DNA of 64,000 nt from Flavobacterium sp. CG_23.5 (GCF_017875765.1 NZ_JAGGNA010000001.1:891001-955000); one strand, 5' to 3'; shown: positions 35,893 through 45,119, numbered from the stretch's first letter. Translations and numbers: made by a program. The notes: generated from the sequence alone by a model not told the origin.

Positions 35893-37776
35893 TTATTTGT
35901 TGATCCAAGTATTATTTATTGGCGTAGCATCCATGAAAATGCCGCCATCAAGTGTTACCGATTTTACTTTTTTGTTTCCTTTAAAAGTGAATTTTACCAT
36001 CTTTTGGTTAGCTTCCCAAACTGCCGGTGTTTTATGCACCGTTTCTTTCGTTCCATCCACATAAACAATATTTATATCAAAAGGAATCGCAAAACCACCT
36101 TCATTTTTTATAGAAATAGAATTGTTTGAAGCTTTGGAACTTGAATTTACAATTGCCAAATCAATATAATTATTGCTAAAAAACCAATTATTGAAAAACC
36201 AATTTAAATTTTTACCGGCACTGCTATTCATGGAATAAAAATAATCCCAAGGAATAGGATGTTTACCGTTCCAGTCTTGCATATAATTGTGTAGTGCTTT
36301 TTTAAATAAATCATCCCCAAGCATGTCTTTTAAAGCCAAATAAGAAAGTGAAGCTTTTCCATAAGAATTATTTCCATAACCAACACCTGATACTTGAGAG
36401 GACATGGAGATTATTGGCTGATCTTCTTCTGCAGATTTATCATTAATGTATCTATTAACTCTAAAGTTTTTATAAAATTTATCAGCGGCTTCTTTTCCAT
36501 GCTCTGCAATCCCAATTAAATATTCGAGTGTTGTTGCCCAACCTTCATCCATAAACGCATAACGGCTTTCATTTATACCCATATAAAACGGGAAATAAGT
36601 ATGCGCAATCTCATGATCTTGTACCAATTGTGCAAAAACTGGATCACCCATTTGTGAATCGTTAACCATCATAGGATATTCCATATCGGCAAAACCTTGA
36701 AATGCAGTCATTTTAGAAAAAGGGTAAGGTACTCCTGGCCAATTGTTAGAAAACCACGCTAATGCATAGTTGTTATTTTTTACCGAATTGATAAAATCAG
36801 TTCCTTTTACGTCATAAGCAGCCTGAGTACTCACACGACGATTGGTTTTATTGTCTACAATAACGCTTCCGGCATCCCATAAATAATGATTACTTAAACC
36901 AAAGCAGACATCCGAAATTGAATTTGCTTTGAATTTCCATGTATTCATATCATTCTGCAACGTTACTTTTCCATCTTTCATTTCCTGTTCATTGGCAATA
37001 TGCATCACCTCATCCGTCGTGTATGATTTTTTTAATCTCGCAGCGTATTCCGCTTGCAAAACCTCTTCAGGATTTAGCAAATCACCCGTGGCATATACCA
37101 CATAATTTTTAGGCGCTTTTATAGAAAAAGTGTAGTCATTGAAATCATTATAAAATTCCTGACGATCCGTGTGTGGAAGTCGATCCCATCCATTATAATC
37201 ATCATATACGGAAACGCGGGGATAACTGTAAGCGACAAAAAAAGTAGAATCGTCTATTTGTCCCTCTCTCCCGCTCTCTTTGGATAACGGATAATTCCAA
37301 TTGATATTTAAAGTTGCTTTTGTATGAGGAAGCAAAGGTTTTTTGAGTTTAACACTCCCTACTGTCCCCCAATTTTTAGCATTTTCGTTATAAATCTCAT
37401 CATTAATTTTAACGGAAGTCAAAGTCAATCCTGCTGATAAAAAATCTTCACTCACCTCTCCGCCACGAGGCGACATTGGCTTATGCAAATTGTTTACGAA
37501 ACGAATGACAATCGTTTTTAAAGTATCATTACTGTTGTTTTCATAAACAATACTTTCTGTACCGCTAACGATTTTGGTATCGGGATTTACGGAAATTTCC
37601 ATTGTGTAATTCCCTTTATTCTGCCAGTACTTTTTACCTGGTTTTCCAGTTGTGGAGCGGCTTTCTTTTAGATAAGATTCCTTAATATTTCTAGGTGTGT
37701 ATAGCTCTTGTGCTATACCGTTTTGCGCCCAAAAAGCGATTACAAACAACAATAATAATGGGGATTTTTTTTTCAT
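35893..37776 (-). CDS. M1-family zinc metallopeptidase, exported
   Basis: 627-aa aminopeptidase-like protein. A signal peptide (first about 22 residues, ...GIAQ) is followed by an M1-type beta-sandwich, then the catalytic domain with HEIAH (388-392) and the third zinc ligand Glu411 (MDEGWATT). The GxMEN substrate motif of classical M1 enzymes is replaced by FADMEYPM. Probably a periplasmic or outer-membrane-associated aminopeptidase for peptide use. Single gene, bounded by terminators. Confidence 0.88.
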   Translation of the reverse strand: MKKKSPLLLLFVIAFWAQNGIAQELYTPRNIKESYLKESRSTTGKPGKKYWQNKGNYTMEISVNPDTKIVSGTESIVYENNSNDTLKTIVIRFVNNLHKPMSPRGGEVSEDFLSAGLTLTSVKINDEIYNENAKNWGTVGSVKLKKPLLPHTKATLNINWNYPLSKESGREGQIDDSTFFVAYSYPRVSVYDDYNGWDRLPHTDRQEFYNDFNDYTFSIKAPKNYVVYATGDLLNPEEVLQAEYAARLKKSYTTDEVMHIANEQEMKDGKVTLQNDMNTWKFKANSISDVCFGLSNHYLWDAGSVIVDNKTNRRVSTQAAYDVKGTDFINSVKNNNYALAWFSNNWPGVPYPFSKMTAFQGFADMEYPMMVNDSQMGDPVFAQLVQDHEIAHTYFPFYMGINESRYAFMDEGWATTLEYLIGIAEHGKEAADKFYKNFRVNRYINDKSAEEDQPIISMSSQVSGVGYGNNSYGKASLSYLALKDMLGDDLFKKALHNYMQDWNGKHPIPWDYFYSMNSSAGKNLNWFFNNWFFSNNYIDLAIVNSSSKASNNSISIKNEGGFAIPFDINIVYVDGTKETVHKTPAVWEANQKMVKFTFKGNKKVKSVTLDGGIFMDATPINNTWINK

Positions 37777-37933
37777 AGCCGCGGAATTTCAAATATAAAT
37801 GTTAGTAATAAAGTATTAGTAGCAATAAATTCCATTTTGTAACACAATCATCTTGAATAAAAAATTTAGTTATTCTCCAATCTTAAATTTGTGGGCTTCC
37901 AAAAAATTAGAGGAACTGCGCATTTTGAAACAT

Positions 37934-37972
37934 AAAAAAACCGTCTCGTTATAATAAACGAGACGGTTTTTG
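37934..37972. terminator. Bidirectional terminator after the GapN-type gene
   Basis: AAAACCGTCTCGTT and AACGAGACGGTTTT with a short loop, flanked by A and T runs. It ends the gene at 37992-39572 before the M1 peptidase promoter. Confidence 0.85.
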
Positions 37973-37991
37973 ATTTTCGAATAAAACTCAA

Positions 37992-39572
37992 TTACAATAT
38001 GTAATCCGTAGTTATAAAATTTGACTGATCACTATTCAATAAAGCCTGTAAAATTGCATTATTATATTCATTGTCTTTTGAAGCTACGAAAGTTCTAATA
38101 GAGAACGAGCGCAAAGCGTCATGAATACTCAATGTTCCCACAGCGGAGTCCTTACGACCTGTAAAAGGGTAAATATCTGGGCCTCTTTGACAAGAACTAT
38201 TAAGATTGACACGGCAAACTAGATTTACTAATGTGTCGATAAGCGGTGCAATTGTTTTGATATCTTTTCCAAACAAACTTACTTGCTGTCCGTAATTAGA
38301 CTCTGCCATATCGTTTAATGGCTCTTGTATATCTTTGAAAGTTAAAACAGGCACTACGGGTCCGAATTGTTCTTCATGATACACCCGCATTTCCTTATTT
38401 ATGGGATATAAAACGGCTGGAAAAATATAATTTGGGGAATGTTCCCCTCCTTTTTCATTGATTACCTTCGCTCCTTTTGCAATAGCATCATCAATCAATT
38501 CTTGGATATAAGCTGGTTTTTCTTTCTCCGGTAAAGGCGTTAAAGAAACTGCTTTATCCCAAGGATTCCCAAAAACTAGCGCATCAACTTTGGCAGCGAA
38601 ACGTTTATTAAATTCTTCCGCTATAGATTCGTGCACATATAAAATTTTCAGGGCGGTGCAACGCTGTCCGTTGAAAGATAAAGTTCCGGCAATACATTCT
38701 TGAATGGCCAAATCTAAATCGGCGTCCGGTAATATTATCGCAGGGTTTTTGGCTTCCAAGCCTAAAATTAATCGCAATCTGTTTTTATTTGGGTGCTGAT
38801 CCTGCAAAGCAATCGCTGATTTACTATTTCCTATCAATGCCAAAACAGCCACTTTTCCTGATTTCATAATAGGCGAAGCCACCTCTCTACCTCTACCGTA
38901 CACAATATTTATAACACCCGCTGGAAAACTGTTTCTGAAAGCTTCCAATAAAGGCGAAATTAATAAAACTCCATGTTTTGCGGGTTTAAATACTACTGTA
39001 TTTCCCATAATTAGAGCAGGGATTAATAAGGCGAAGGTTTCGTTTAGCGGATAATTGTATGGTCCAAGACACAACACAACTCCTAGTGGTCCGCGACGTA
39101 CCATTGCATTTACGCCTTGGCTCTTTGTAAAACGGGCACTGTTTCGATCCAGTTGTTTGTAATCTTCAATTGTATCATAGATGTATTCTACGGTCCTGTC
39201 AAACTCTTTTTGGGAATCGGGCAATGTTTTTCCTATTTCCCACATCAAGAACTTCACTACTTCTTCACGGGTCGCTTCCATTTGAGTAACAAAACGTTTC
39301 ATGCATTTGATACGGTCCGCGACTTTCATGGTAGGCCATAATCCTTGACCATTATTGTAGGCAGCATACGCAGCATCAACCGCTTCTACTCCTTCTACTT
39401 CTCCCATAAAAGGAATCGACCCTAAGATGGTTGGATCATATTTTTCTGTGGAGGAAATCGTAGAAAATACGGGAGTTGTCTGCCCTTCCCATTTTTTTAA
39501 TTCACCATTTACTAAATAAGTATCTTGGTTTAATAAGGTCTTTATCTGAAATTCTTCTGGTATTGAATTCAT
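37992..39572 (-). CDS. NADP-dependent glyceraldehyde-3-phosphate dehydrogenase-type aldehyde dehydrogenase (GapN-like)
   Basis: 526-aa member of the aldehyde dehydrogenase superfamily. The cofactor region is [37 protein letters not shown]; the general base Glu is in [12 protein letters not shown]; the catalytic Cys305 is in [11 protein letters not shown], the form found in GapN. GapN oxidises glyceraldehyde-3-phosphate directly to 3-phosphoglycerate, making NADPH and bypassing ATP formation. Substrate choice between this and another aldehyde is inferred. A rhodanese gene lies 63 bp upstream on the same strand and may be co-transcribed. Confidence 0.83.
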   Translation of the reverse strand: MNSIPEEFQIKTLLNQDTYLVNGELKKWEGQTTPVFSTISSTEKYDPTILGSIPFMGEVEGVEAVDAAYAAYNNGQGLWPTMKVADRIKCMKRFVTQMEATREEVVKFLMWEIGKTLPDSQKEFDRTVEYIYDTIEDYKQLDRNSARFTKSQGVNAMVRRGPLGVVLCLGPYNYPLNETFALLIPALIMGNTVVFKPAKHGVLLISPLLEAFRNSFPAGVINIVYGRGREVASPIMKSGKVAVLALIGNSKSAIALQDQHPNKNRLRLILGLEAKNPAIILPDADLDLAIQECIAGTLSFNGQRCTALKILYVHESIAEEFNKRFAAKVDALVFGNPWDKAVSLTPLPEKEKPAYIQELIDDAIAKGAKVINEKGGEHSPNYIFPAVLYPINKEMRVYHEEQFGPVVPVLTFKDIQEPLNDMAESNYGQQVSLFGKDIKTIAPLIDTLVNLVCRVNLNSSCQRGPDIYPFTGRKDSAVGTLSIHDALRSFSIRTFVASKDNEYNNAILQALLNSDQSNFITTDYIL

Positions 39573-39635
39573 TTTTGGTTGTTTTTGTTTTTTGGTATTT
39601 TAAGGTCCGAAAAGAAGTTATTGCCTTGTTCGGTT

Positions 39636-39947
39636 TTATGGAGAAACGATATCTCCGTTCCAAGCCAAAATTCCTCCCGTTAAATTATAGGCGTTTTCAA
39701 TGCCTAATTCATTCATAATTTCACAGGCTTTTGCACTTCTTGCTCCAGAACGACAATAAACATAATAGTTTTTACTTTTATCTAATGCGTCTATTTCGGA
39801 AACAAAAACGGGTCCTTGATGAATATCAATATTTATCGCATTGGATATAATTCCGTCATTGTATTCGTCCTCAGTTCTTACGTCTAGTATTACTGCATTC
39901 TCATCTGCTTCGAGCTGAGAAATCCAATCTTCTTGTGTTAAATTCAT
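39636..39947 (-). CDS. Single-domain rhodanese
   Basis: 103-aa rhodanese protein. VILDVRTEDEYNDGIISNAINIDI and the active loop YVYCRSGARSAKA (Cys about 77) are typical. No signal peptide. It is the third free-standing or fused rhodanese group in the window, but it is not next to a Crp/Fnr site and lies with the GapN-type gene, so a link to sulfide oxidation is not shown. Confidence 0.87.
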   Translation of the reverse strand: MNLTQEDWISQLEADENAVILDVRTEDEYNDGIISNAINIDIHQGPVFVSEIDALDKSKNYYVYCRSGARSAKACEIMNELGIENAYNLTGGILAWNGDIVSP

Positions 39948-40276
39948 GATGATGTTTTTTGTAAAAATACAACGTTTTTAAATAACTATAAACGGTCCCC
40001 TTCTAAATTATATTATATTTCACAGAAAACGTTTTAGTTAAACATTAATAATCAGCAAATTATATTTTTGTTTACGAAATTATTAACATTTAGTCCATTA
40101 AATCCATAGGAAATACATTTATATCTAACCTTGAATTTTGTTTTACATCCACATTTTCAATTAAATAGTTCCCCTGAATTATTAACTTTTTAGCTTACTT
40201 TTACACTACTTATCTTGATTTTTTTCAAAATAACGGTTCTTTTTTAACTAGATATATTTTAAAAAAACACTTCGCA
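39948..40276. other. Divergent intergenic region before the Crp/Fnr gene
   Basis: 329 AT-rich bases. No TGTGA-N6-TCACA site is visible here, so the regulator gene does not seem to be controlled by its own type of site. Confidence 0.35.
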
Positions 40277-40909
40277 ATGCATGATTCTGACGATTTAAAA
40301 AAAATATTTCCATCGTTTTCAGACGAGCTTATTAACGACATTGAAACTAACGCTGTTAGACACTCATATAAAGCGGGAGATATCATCATGCGCACAGGCC
40401 AGTATATAAACAATACACTTTTGATTATTAAAGGTCAAATTAAGATTTATCGGGAAGGAGAAAATGGAGGTGAGTTTTTCATGTATTATTTGCAGCCGGG
40501 ACAAGCTTGTGCGGTTTCTATGATTTGTGCGAATAAAAATCAAACAAGCCAAATTATGGCAAAGGTGGTTGAGGATGTTGAGCTAATTATGATCCCGCTT
40601 TCCTTGATGGAAAAGTGGATGATGGCGCATCGCAGTTGGTATGAATTTGTAATCTTTACGTATCGAACTCGATTTGAAGAAGTCTTGGAAGTTGTTGATA
40701 GTATTGCATTTCGAGCCATGGACGAACGATTAGAATTTTATTTAAAACGTCACGCTGAGGCTTGTGGTTGTAAAGAGTTAAAATTATCGCATCAAGAAAT
40801 TGCCACTGAACTCAATACTTCCAGAGAAGTAATTTCCCGCTTGCTTAAAAAGATGGAACAACGAGGTTTAGTTCGATTATACCGCAATAATATTGAACTT
40901 TTGACCTAA
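40277..40909 (+). CDS. Crp/Fnr-family transcription activator, likely regulator of both sulfur loci
   Basis: 210-aa protein with an N-terminal cyclic-nucleotide-binding-type beta-roll (about 20-115) and a C-terminal winged helix. The recognition helix TSREVISRLLKK has Arg183, Glu184 and Arg188 in the same places as Arg, Glu and Arg in E. coli CRP (RETVGR), which read TGTGA. Seven TGTGA-like palindromes lie before sulfur genes in this window; the nearest is 12 bp after this gene's stop. Cysteines 78, 84, 163 and 165 (ACAVSMIC, EACGC) are candidates for sensing oxidants or persulfide. No FNR-type four-cysteine N-terminus. Role as sulfur regulator is inference from sites and position. Confidence 0.87.
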   Translation: MHDSDDLKKIFPSFSDELINDIETNAVRHSYKAGDIIMRTGQYINNTLLIIKGQIKIYREGENGGEFFMYYLQPGQACAVSMICANKNQTSQIMAKVVEDVELIMIPLSLMEKWMMAHRSWYEFVIFTYRTRFEEVLEVVDSIAFRAMDERLEFYLKRHAEACGCKELKLSHQEIATELNTSREVISRLLKKMEQRGLVRLYRNNIELLT

Positions 40910-40920
40910 AAAATGTTCAA

Positions 40921-40965
40921 TGTGACATATGTTACTGTTTGTAAATTAGATACAAGCGACCTTTG
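40921..40965 (+). promoter_or_regulatory. Crp/Fnr-type site and -7 element, tauE copy B promoter
   Basis: TGTGA-CATATG-TTACT (40921-40936) and -7 element GACCTTTG (40958-40965), centre-to-G spacing 36.5 bp. It starts 12 bp after the regulator gene. Confidence 0.75.
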
Positions 40966-40982
40966 CAATAAAAAATTTAAAG

Positions 40983-41771
40983 ATGGAATATTTAGGTTAT
41001 TTTGCTTCAATTATTATCGGACTTTCCCTAGGTTTAATAGGAGGTGGCGGATCCATTCTTACCATACCGATTTTAGTCTATTTATTTAAAATAGAACCCG
41101 AATTAGCCACAAGCTATTCTTTATTTATAGTGGGAATTACTGCTTTATTTGGTTGTATAAGCCATTATAAAATGGGGAATCTTAAAATAAAATCAGCACT
41201 ATATTTCGCCATTCCTTCCGTATTTTCTATTTTGATAATTCGGGAAGTTATTTTTCCAAAAATAGCATCTACACTTTTCTCCATTGCTTCTTATCAAGTT
41301 TCAAAAAGTTTCTTGATAATGATTGTTTTTTCTGTACTTATGATGGCAGCGGCGATATCGATGATACGGAAAAGAAAATCAATCCCGAATCCTCCAAAAA
41401 CAAATTACACACAACTAGGAGTAATTGGATTTATAGTGGGAATTGTAACTGGATTTTTGGGTGCTGGTGGTGGGTTTCTAATCATACCCGCACTATTATT
41501 TTTCGCTAATTTACCAATGAAACAAGCAGTTGGAACCTCATTACTAATTATATTTATAAATTCAAGTATCGGTTTTGCAGGCGATTTATATATTGGCACA
41601 CCCATTAATTATTCGTTTTTACTTGTGATTTCGAGTATTGCTTTTGTCGGAATGATAATTGGAATCCAGCTTTCAAAAAAAATTGATGGGGCTAAACTTA
41701 AACCCATTTTTGGTTGGTTTATATTAGTCATGGGAATATATATTATTGCCAAGGAAATCTTCTTTAAATAA
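40983..41771 (+). CDS. TauE/SafE-family exporter, copy B
   Basis: 262-aa paralogue of the exporter at 10312-11100, the same length and closely similar throughout (MEYLGYFASIIIGLSLGLIGGGG at the start, GFLGAGGGFLIIPALLFF in the second half). Likely exports sulfite made by the next gene. Presence of a paralogous pair tauE plus dioxygenase in both loci suggests an old duplication of the module. It has its own Crp/Fnr-type promoter. Confidence 0.87.
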   Translation: MEYLGYFASIIIGLSLGLIGGGGSILTIPILVYLFKIEPELATSYSLFIVGITALFGCISHYKMGNLKIKSALYFAIPSVFSILIIREVIFPKIASTLFSIASYQVSKSFLIMIVFSVLMMAAAISMIRKRKSIPNPPKTNYTQLGVIGFIVGIVTGFLGAGGGFLIIPALLFFANLPMKQAVGTSLLIIFINSSIGFAGDLYIGTPINYSFLLVISSIAFVGMIIGIQLSKKIDGAKLKPIFGWFILVMGIYIIAKEIFFK

Positions 41772-41780
41772 AATACATTG

Positions 41781-41825
41781 TGTAACAATAGTCACAGTTA
41801 AATTGAAATTCAAGAATTACCTTTG
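41781..41825 (+). promoter_or_regulatory. Crp/Fnr-type site and -7 element, persulfide dioxygenase B promoter
   Basis: TGTAA-CAATAG-TCACA (41781-41796) and a perfect -7 element TACCTTTG (41818-41825), spacing 36.5 bp. It argues for the ATG at 41851 as the start of the next gene, as an upstream in-frame TTG at 41746 precedes the promoter. Confidence 0.78.
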
Positions 41826-41850
41826 TATTAGAATCTTTAAAAATAAAATC

Positions 41851-43263
41851 ATGAAAATAGAACAAATATATACCGGATGTTTAGCACAAGGCGCGTACTA
41901 CATAACTTCAAATAACGAAGCGGTCATTATAGATCCACTTCGCGAAATACAACCTTATCTGGACCGATTAAAACGTGATAATGTCAAACTTAAATATATT
42001 TTTGAAACCCATTTCCATGCTGATTTTGTTTCAGGACACATCGATTTAAGCAGAGAAACTGGCGCCCCAATTGTTTATGGACCAAGCGCTAATCCAGAAT
42101 TTGAAGCAATAATAGCAACAGATGGTCAAGAATTTCCGCTTGGAGATATTAAAATAAAAGCGCTGCACACGCCGGGGCACACGATGGAAAGCACAACTTA
42201 CTTGTTGCTTGATAAAAACGGAAAAGAATACGCCATTTTCTCAGGCGATACTTTGTTCATCGGCGATGTAGGAAGACCTGATTTAGCTCAAAAGTCGGCT
42301 CATATGACACAGGAACAATTAGCGGGAATATTATATAATTCGCTACGAACGAAAATAATGACTTTGCCCGATGAAGTCATTGTTTATCCAGCTCATGGTG
42401 CCGGAAGTGCTTGTGGAAAAAATATGAGTAAAGAAACTGTTGGTACAATTGGTAACCAAAAAGCAACTAATTATGCTTTGAGAGCTAATATGACTGAGGA
42501 CGAATTTATCAAAGAAGTTACAGATGGTTTATTGCCTCCCCCAGCCTATTTTGGTATGAATGTGGCCATGAATAAACAGGGATATGAAAGCTTTGACACC
42601 GTTTTACATAACGGAATGAAAGCAATAAAAGTAAATGATTTTGAATCTGTTGTCGAAGAGACTGGCGCTTTAATCTTGGACACTCGTAAAAATGGGGCTT
42701 TCGCCAAAGGATTTATTCCACAATCAATAAATATAGGTATTGATGGTGATTTTGCGCCGTGGGTAGGCGCTTTAATTGCCGATGTAAAACAACCGATTAT
42801 TCTCGTGACAGAACTAGGTCAGGAAGAAGAGTCAGTTACTCGATTAAGCCGAGTGGGTTTTGACAATTTAATTGGGCATCTTGAAGGTGGTTTCGAGGCT
42901 TGGAAAAACGGAGGAAAAGAAGTTGATACGATAAACCGAATTACCGCAGAAGAGTTTGCCAAAAAAGTAAAAATTGGTGAAAGCAAAGTAATAGATATCC
43001 GCAAAGAAAGTGAATATTGCGCGGAACATGTTGACGAGGCTTTCAGCAAGCCTTTGGCCAGCATAAATGATTGGATTAAAGATATTGAACCTAAAGAACC
43101 GTTTTTCCTTCATTGTGCGGGCGGATATCGCAGTATGATCGCGGCTTCTATCTTGCAGGCTCGTGGTTTCAGGAATTTTACGGAAATTGAAGGTGGATTT
43201 AACGCTATAGCAAAAACTGTTGTACCAAAAACCGATTTTGTATGCCAAAGTAAAGTGTTATAA
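41851..43263 (+). CDS. Persulfide dioxygenase-rhodanese fusion, copy B
   Basis: 470-aa paralogue of the protein at 12688-14088 with the same three domains. The metallo-beta-lactamase domain has HFHAD (His54, His56, Asp58), HTPGH and GDTLFIGDVGRPDL. A middle rhodanese domain (LILDTRKNGAFAKGFIPQSINIGI) lacks the catalytic Cys; the C-terminal one has HCAGGYRS (Cys422). It oxidises persulfide to sulfite and may form thiosulfate. The start at 41851 is set by the promoter just upstream. Followed by a small membrane protein and a methyltransferase fusion. A less similar MBL-rhodanese function (e.g. glyoxalase II) is unlikely given the rhodanese domains. Confidence 0.9.
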   Translation: MKIEQIYTGCLAQGAYYITSNNEAVIIDPLREIQPYLDRLKRDNVKLKYIFETHFHADFVSGHIDLSRETGAPIVYGPSANPEFEAIIATDGQEFPLGDIKIKALHTPGHTMESTTYLLLDKNGKEYAIFSGDTLFIGDVGRPDLAQKSAHMTQEQLAGILYNSLRTKIMTLPDEVIVYPAHGAGSACGKNMSKETVGTIGNQKATNYALRANMTEDEFIKEVTDGLLPPPAYFGMNVAMNKQGYESFDTVLHNGMKAIKVNDFESVVEETGALILDTRKNGAFAKGFIPQSINIGIDGDFAPWVGALIADVKQPIILVTELGQEEESVTRLSRVGFDNLIGHLEGGFEAWKNGGKEVDTINRITAEEFAKKVKIGESKVIDIRKESEYCAEHVDEAFSKPLASINDWIKDIEPKEPFFLHCAGGYRSMIAASILQARGFRNFTEIEGGFNAIAKTVVPKTDFVCQSKVL

Positions 43264-43361
43264 CAACTTTTTTTTAGTGCAATATTTTACTAAAACAACT
43301 CTATTTCAGCAAATTAAACCTTAAATTTACTTTAGATTTTAATCATTTAAATTGTAATATT

Positions 43362-43565
43362 ATGAAAAAAAACATGGGTCTCACTGATAAAATTATTAGA
43401 AGTAGCATCGCGGCTATTATTGCAATATTGTATTTTACCAATGTAATTAGCGGAACGCTTGCTATAATTTTGGGTGTTTTTGCGGTTATTTTTTTAATCA
43501 CAAGTTTTGTAAGCTTTTGCCCGTTGTATTTCCCTTTTGGTTTTTCAACTCGAAAAGAAGTATAA
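43362..43565 (+). CDS. Small DUF2892 (YgaP-like) membrane protein
   Basis: 67-aa protein with two transmembrane segments (about 10-28 and 32-52). MGLTDKIIRSSIAAIIAILYF and SFCPLYFPFGFST are the DUF2892 pattern, the same fold as the membrane part of the rhodanese YgaP. Here it is separate from a rhodanese domain but stands 98 bp after a rhodanese fusion. The stop and the next ATG are nearly adjacent (1 bp), so translation is probably coupled. Confidence 0.83.
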   Translation: MKKNMGLTDKIIRSSIAAIIAILYFTNVISGTLAIILGVFAVIFLITSFVSFCPLYFPFGFSTRKEV

Positions 43566-43566
43566 A

Positions 43567-44409
43567 ATGGAAGAAACTAAATGTTGCGTAGTATCTTGCG
43601 AAAAACCATTGGATCGAGAGTATTGGGATGCACAATACAAAGCGAAATCCACCGGTTGGGACTTAGGTGAAGTTTCCCCACCTATTAAAAACTATGTCGA
43701 TACTTTAGAAAATAAAAACAGTAGTATTTTAATTCCAGGATGTGGCAATACTTATGAAGCGGAATATCTTTTACAAAAAGGGTTTATCAATATTACCGTT
43801 ATTGATATTGCGCCAACACTAGTCGAAAACATAAAACAAAAATTTGCAAACAACAGCAACATAAAGGTTGTATTGGGTGATTTTTTTGCCCATCAAGGGG
43901 AATATGATTTGATTCTTGAACAAACTTTTTTCTGTGCCTTGCCTCCTACTATGCGTCAAAAATACGTTTGGAAAATGCATCAACTTTTAGCGGATGATGG
44001 AAAGCTTGCAGGGTTATTATTTAACAGAAATTTTGAGGTAAGTCCACCATTTGGTGGAAGCAAAGAGGAATATTCGCTTTTATTCAAAGAGGCTTTTGAC
44101 TTTTTAAAATTGGATGTGTGCCAAAATTCAATAGCTCCTCGAGCTAATTCAGAATTATTTATAGAATTCAAAAAAAATGCGGGTGCTATTGTGAATCTAT
44201 ACCAATTTGAAGGGATTACCTGCAGTGGTTGCAGTGAAACCATTACCAAAAAAATCGCTGAAATAGACGGAATCCTAAACCTAAGTATCAGTAGTAATTA
44301 TTCGGAAATACTGATCGTTAGTACCAAAGAAATTGCATTAGAAGAATTGCAAAAAGTAATTTCTTATGATGAGAAGTATACCATTAAAAAAATTAGTCAG
44401 TTGCATTAG
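43567..44409 (+). CDS. TPMT-type SAM methyltransferase fused to a heavy-metal-associated (HMA) domain
   Basis: 280-aa fusion. Residues about 15-200 form a thiopurine-methyltransferase-family domain: REYWDAQYKAKSTGWDLGEVSPPI, SAM motif ILIPGCGNTYEAEYLL (54-69), and LEQTFFCALPP. Residues 209-280 form an HMA domain with GITCSGCSETI (Cys219 and Cys222), normally a binder of soft metal ions. TPMT relatives methylate thiols, sulfide, selenium or tellurium compounds. Next to persulfide dioxygenase, methylation of sulfide or of a metal-bound sulfur or metalloid species is plausible. Four more cysteines near the N-terminus (KCCVVSCEK). ATG 43567 chosen; the frame is open upstream but that part overlaps the previous gene. 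Confidence 0.8.
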   Translation: MEETKCCVVSCEKPLDREYWDAQYKAKSTGWDLGEVSPPIKNYVDTLENKNSSILIPGCGNTYEAEYLLQKGFINITVIDIAPTLVENIKQKFANNSNIKVVLGDFFAHQGEYDLILEQTFFCALPPTMRQKYVWKMHQLLADDGKLAGLLFNRNFEVSPPFGGSKEEYSLLFKEAFDFLKLDVCQNSIAPRANSELFIEFKKNAGAIVNLYQFEGITCSGCSETITKKIAEIDGILNLSISSNYSEILIVSTKEIALEELQKVISYDEKYTIKKISQLH

Positions 44410-44427
44410 ATTACTAAATTAAAAAAA

Positions 44428-44619
44428 ATGAAAGAACTACTGTTTACCAATTGGCATGTAATGCGTTGGGTTCGTTTAGCCTTTTCTTTGTTTTTATTTG
44501 CGCAAGCATATATCCTTAGAGAATGGACGTTTATCGCTTTTGGTTTGTTTTTTTTCATTCAGGTCATTTTTAACTTAGGATGCGGACCAAATGGTTGCGC
44601 CATTCCAAACAAAAAATAA
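44428..44619 (+). CDS. Small DUF2892-like membrane protein with CGPNGC motif
   Basis: 63-aa protein with two transmembrane segments (MRWVRLAFSLFLFAQAYIL and WTFIAFGLFFFIQVIFNL) and the C-terminal pair of cysteines in LGCGPNGCAIP. The cysteines would lie at a membrane face and could carry sulfur or metal; function unknown. The stop is 7 bp before the thioredoxin start, so the two are co-transcribed. Confidence 0.75.
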   Translation: MKELLFTNWHVMRWVRLAFSLFLFAQAYILREWTFIAFGLFFFIQVIFNLGCGPNGCAIPNKK

Positions 44620-44626
44620 AATAAAG

Positions 44627-44926
44627 ATGAGTAATTTCGATACTATTATAAAATCTGAAAAGCCAGTATTAGTTGACTTTTTCGCTACATGGTGCGGGCC
44701 GTGCCAAATGTTAGGACCTATTTTAAAAGATGTAAAAGATAGTTTGGGAGATCGTATTTCTATCATAAAAATTGATGTGGATAAAAACCAACAAATAGCA
44801 TCACAATACCAAGTGCGAGGCGTTCCCACTATGATTCTGTTTCAAAACGGCAAGCAGTTATGGAGACAATCAGGTGTTCTGACTAAAGAGGATCTAATTA
44901 AAACGATATTAGAAAAAAGTAATTAA
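44627..44926 (+). CDS. trxA: Thioredoxin
   Basis: 99-aa cytoplasmic thioredoxin with the active site FFATWCGPC (Cys23, Cys26) and the cis-proline segment RGVPTMILF. The ATG at 44627 gives the normal thioredoxin length; the frame is open further upstream but overlaps the preceding gene. In this operon it likely reduces rhodanese-bound persulfides or regenerates the dioxygenase. It is the last gene of the second sulfur locus. Confidence 0.9.
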   Translation: MSNFDTIIKSEKPVLVDFFATWCGPCQMLGPILKDVKDSLGDRISIIKIDVDKNQQIASQYQVRGVPTMILFQNGKQLWRQSGVLTKEDLIKTILEKSN

Positions 44927-45119
44927 TTACTAAAAAAGGAACAGTCATAAATGCTATTGCAGGGTATTACCTTTATAGCTTTAAATTTGTTCTTCTAACA
45001 CTTGTTCCATAATTTACAAACCTTTAGAAAGTACTTTGCCAAGAAGTTTAAGGGAGGGATTGACATTTAATATGTTTTTTAAAAAAAGTTAGATTACTTT
45101 TTTTATCTTTAAAATCAGT

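Noticed and set aside
41746..41850. Upstream TTG start for persulfide dioxygenase B
   Set aside because: It would overlap the tauE gene and precede the promoter elements at 41781-41825; the paralogue begins at the position of ATG 41851.
42868..43248. Two minus-strand frames inside persulfide dioxygenase B
   Set aside because: Complement of a conserved rhodanese domain; no start context or motifs.
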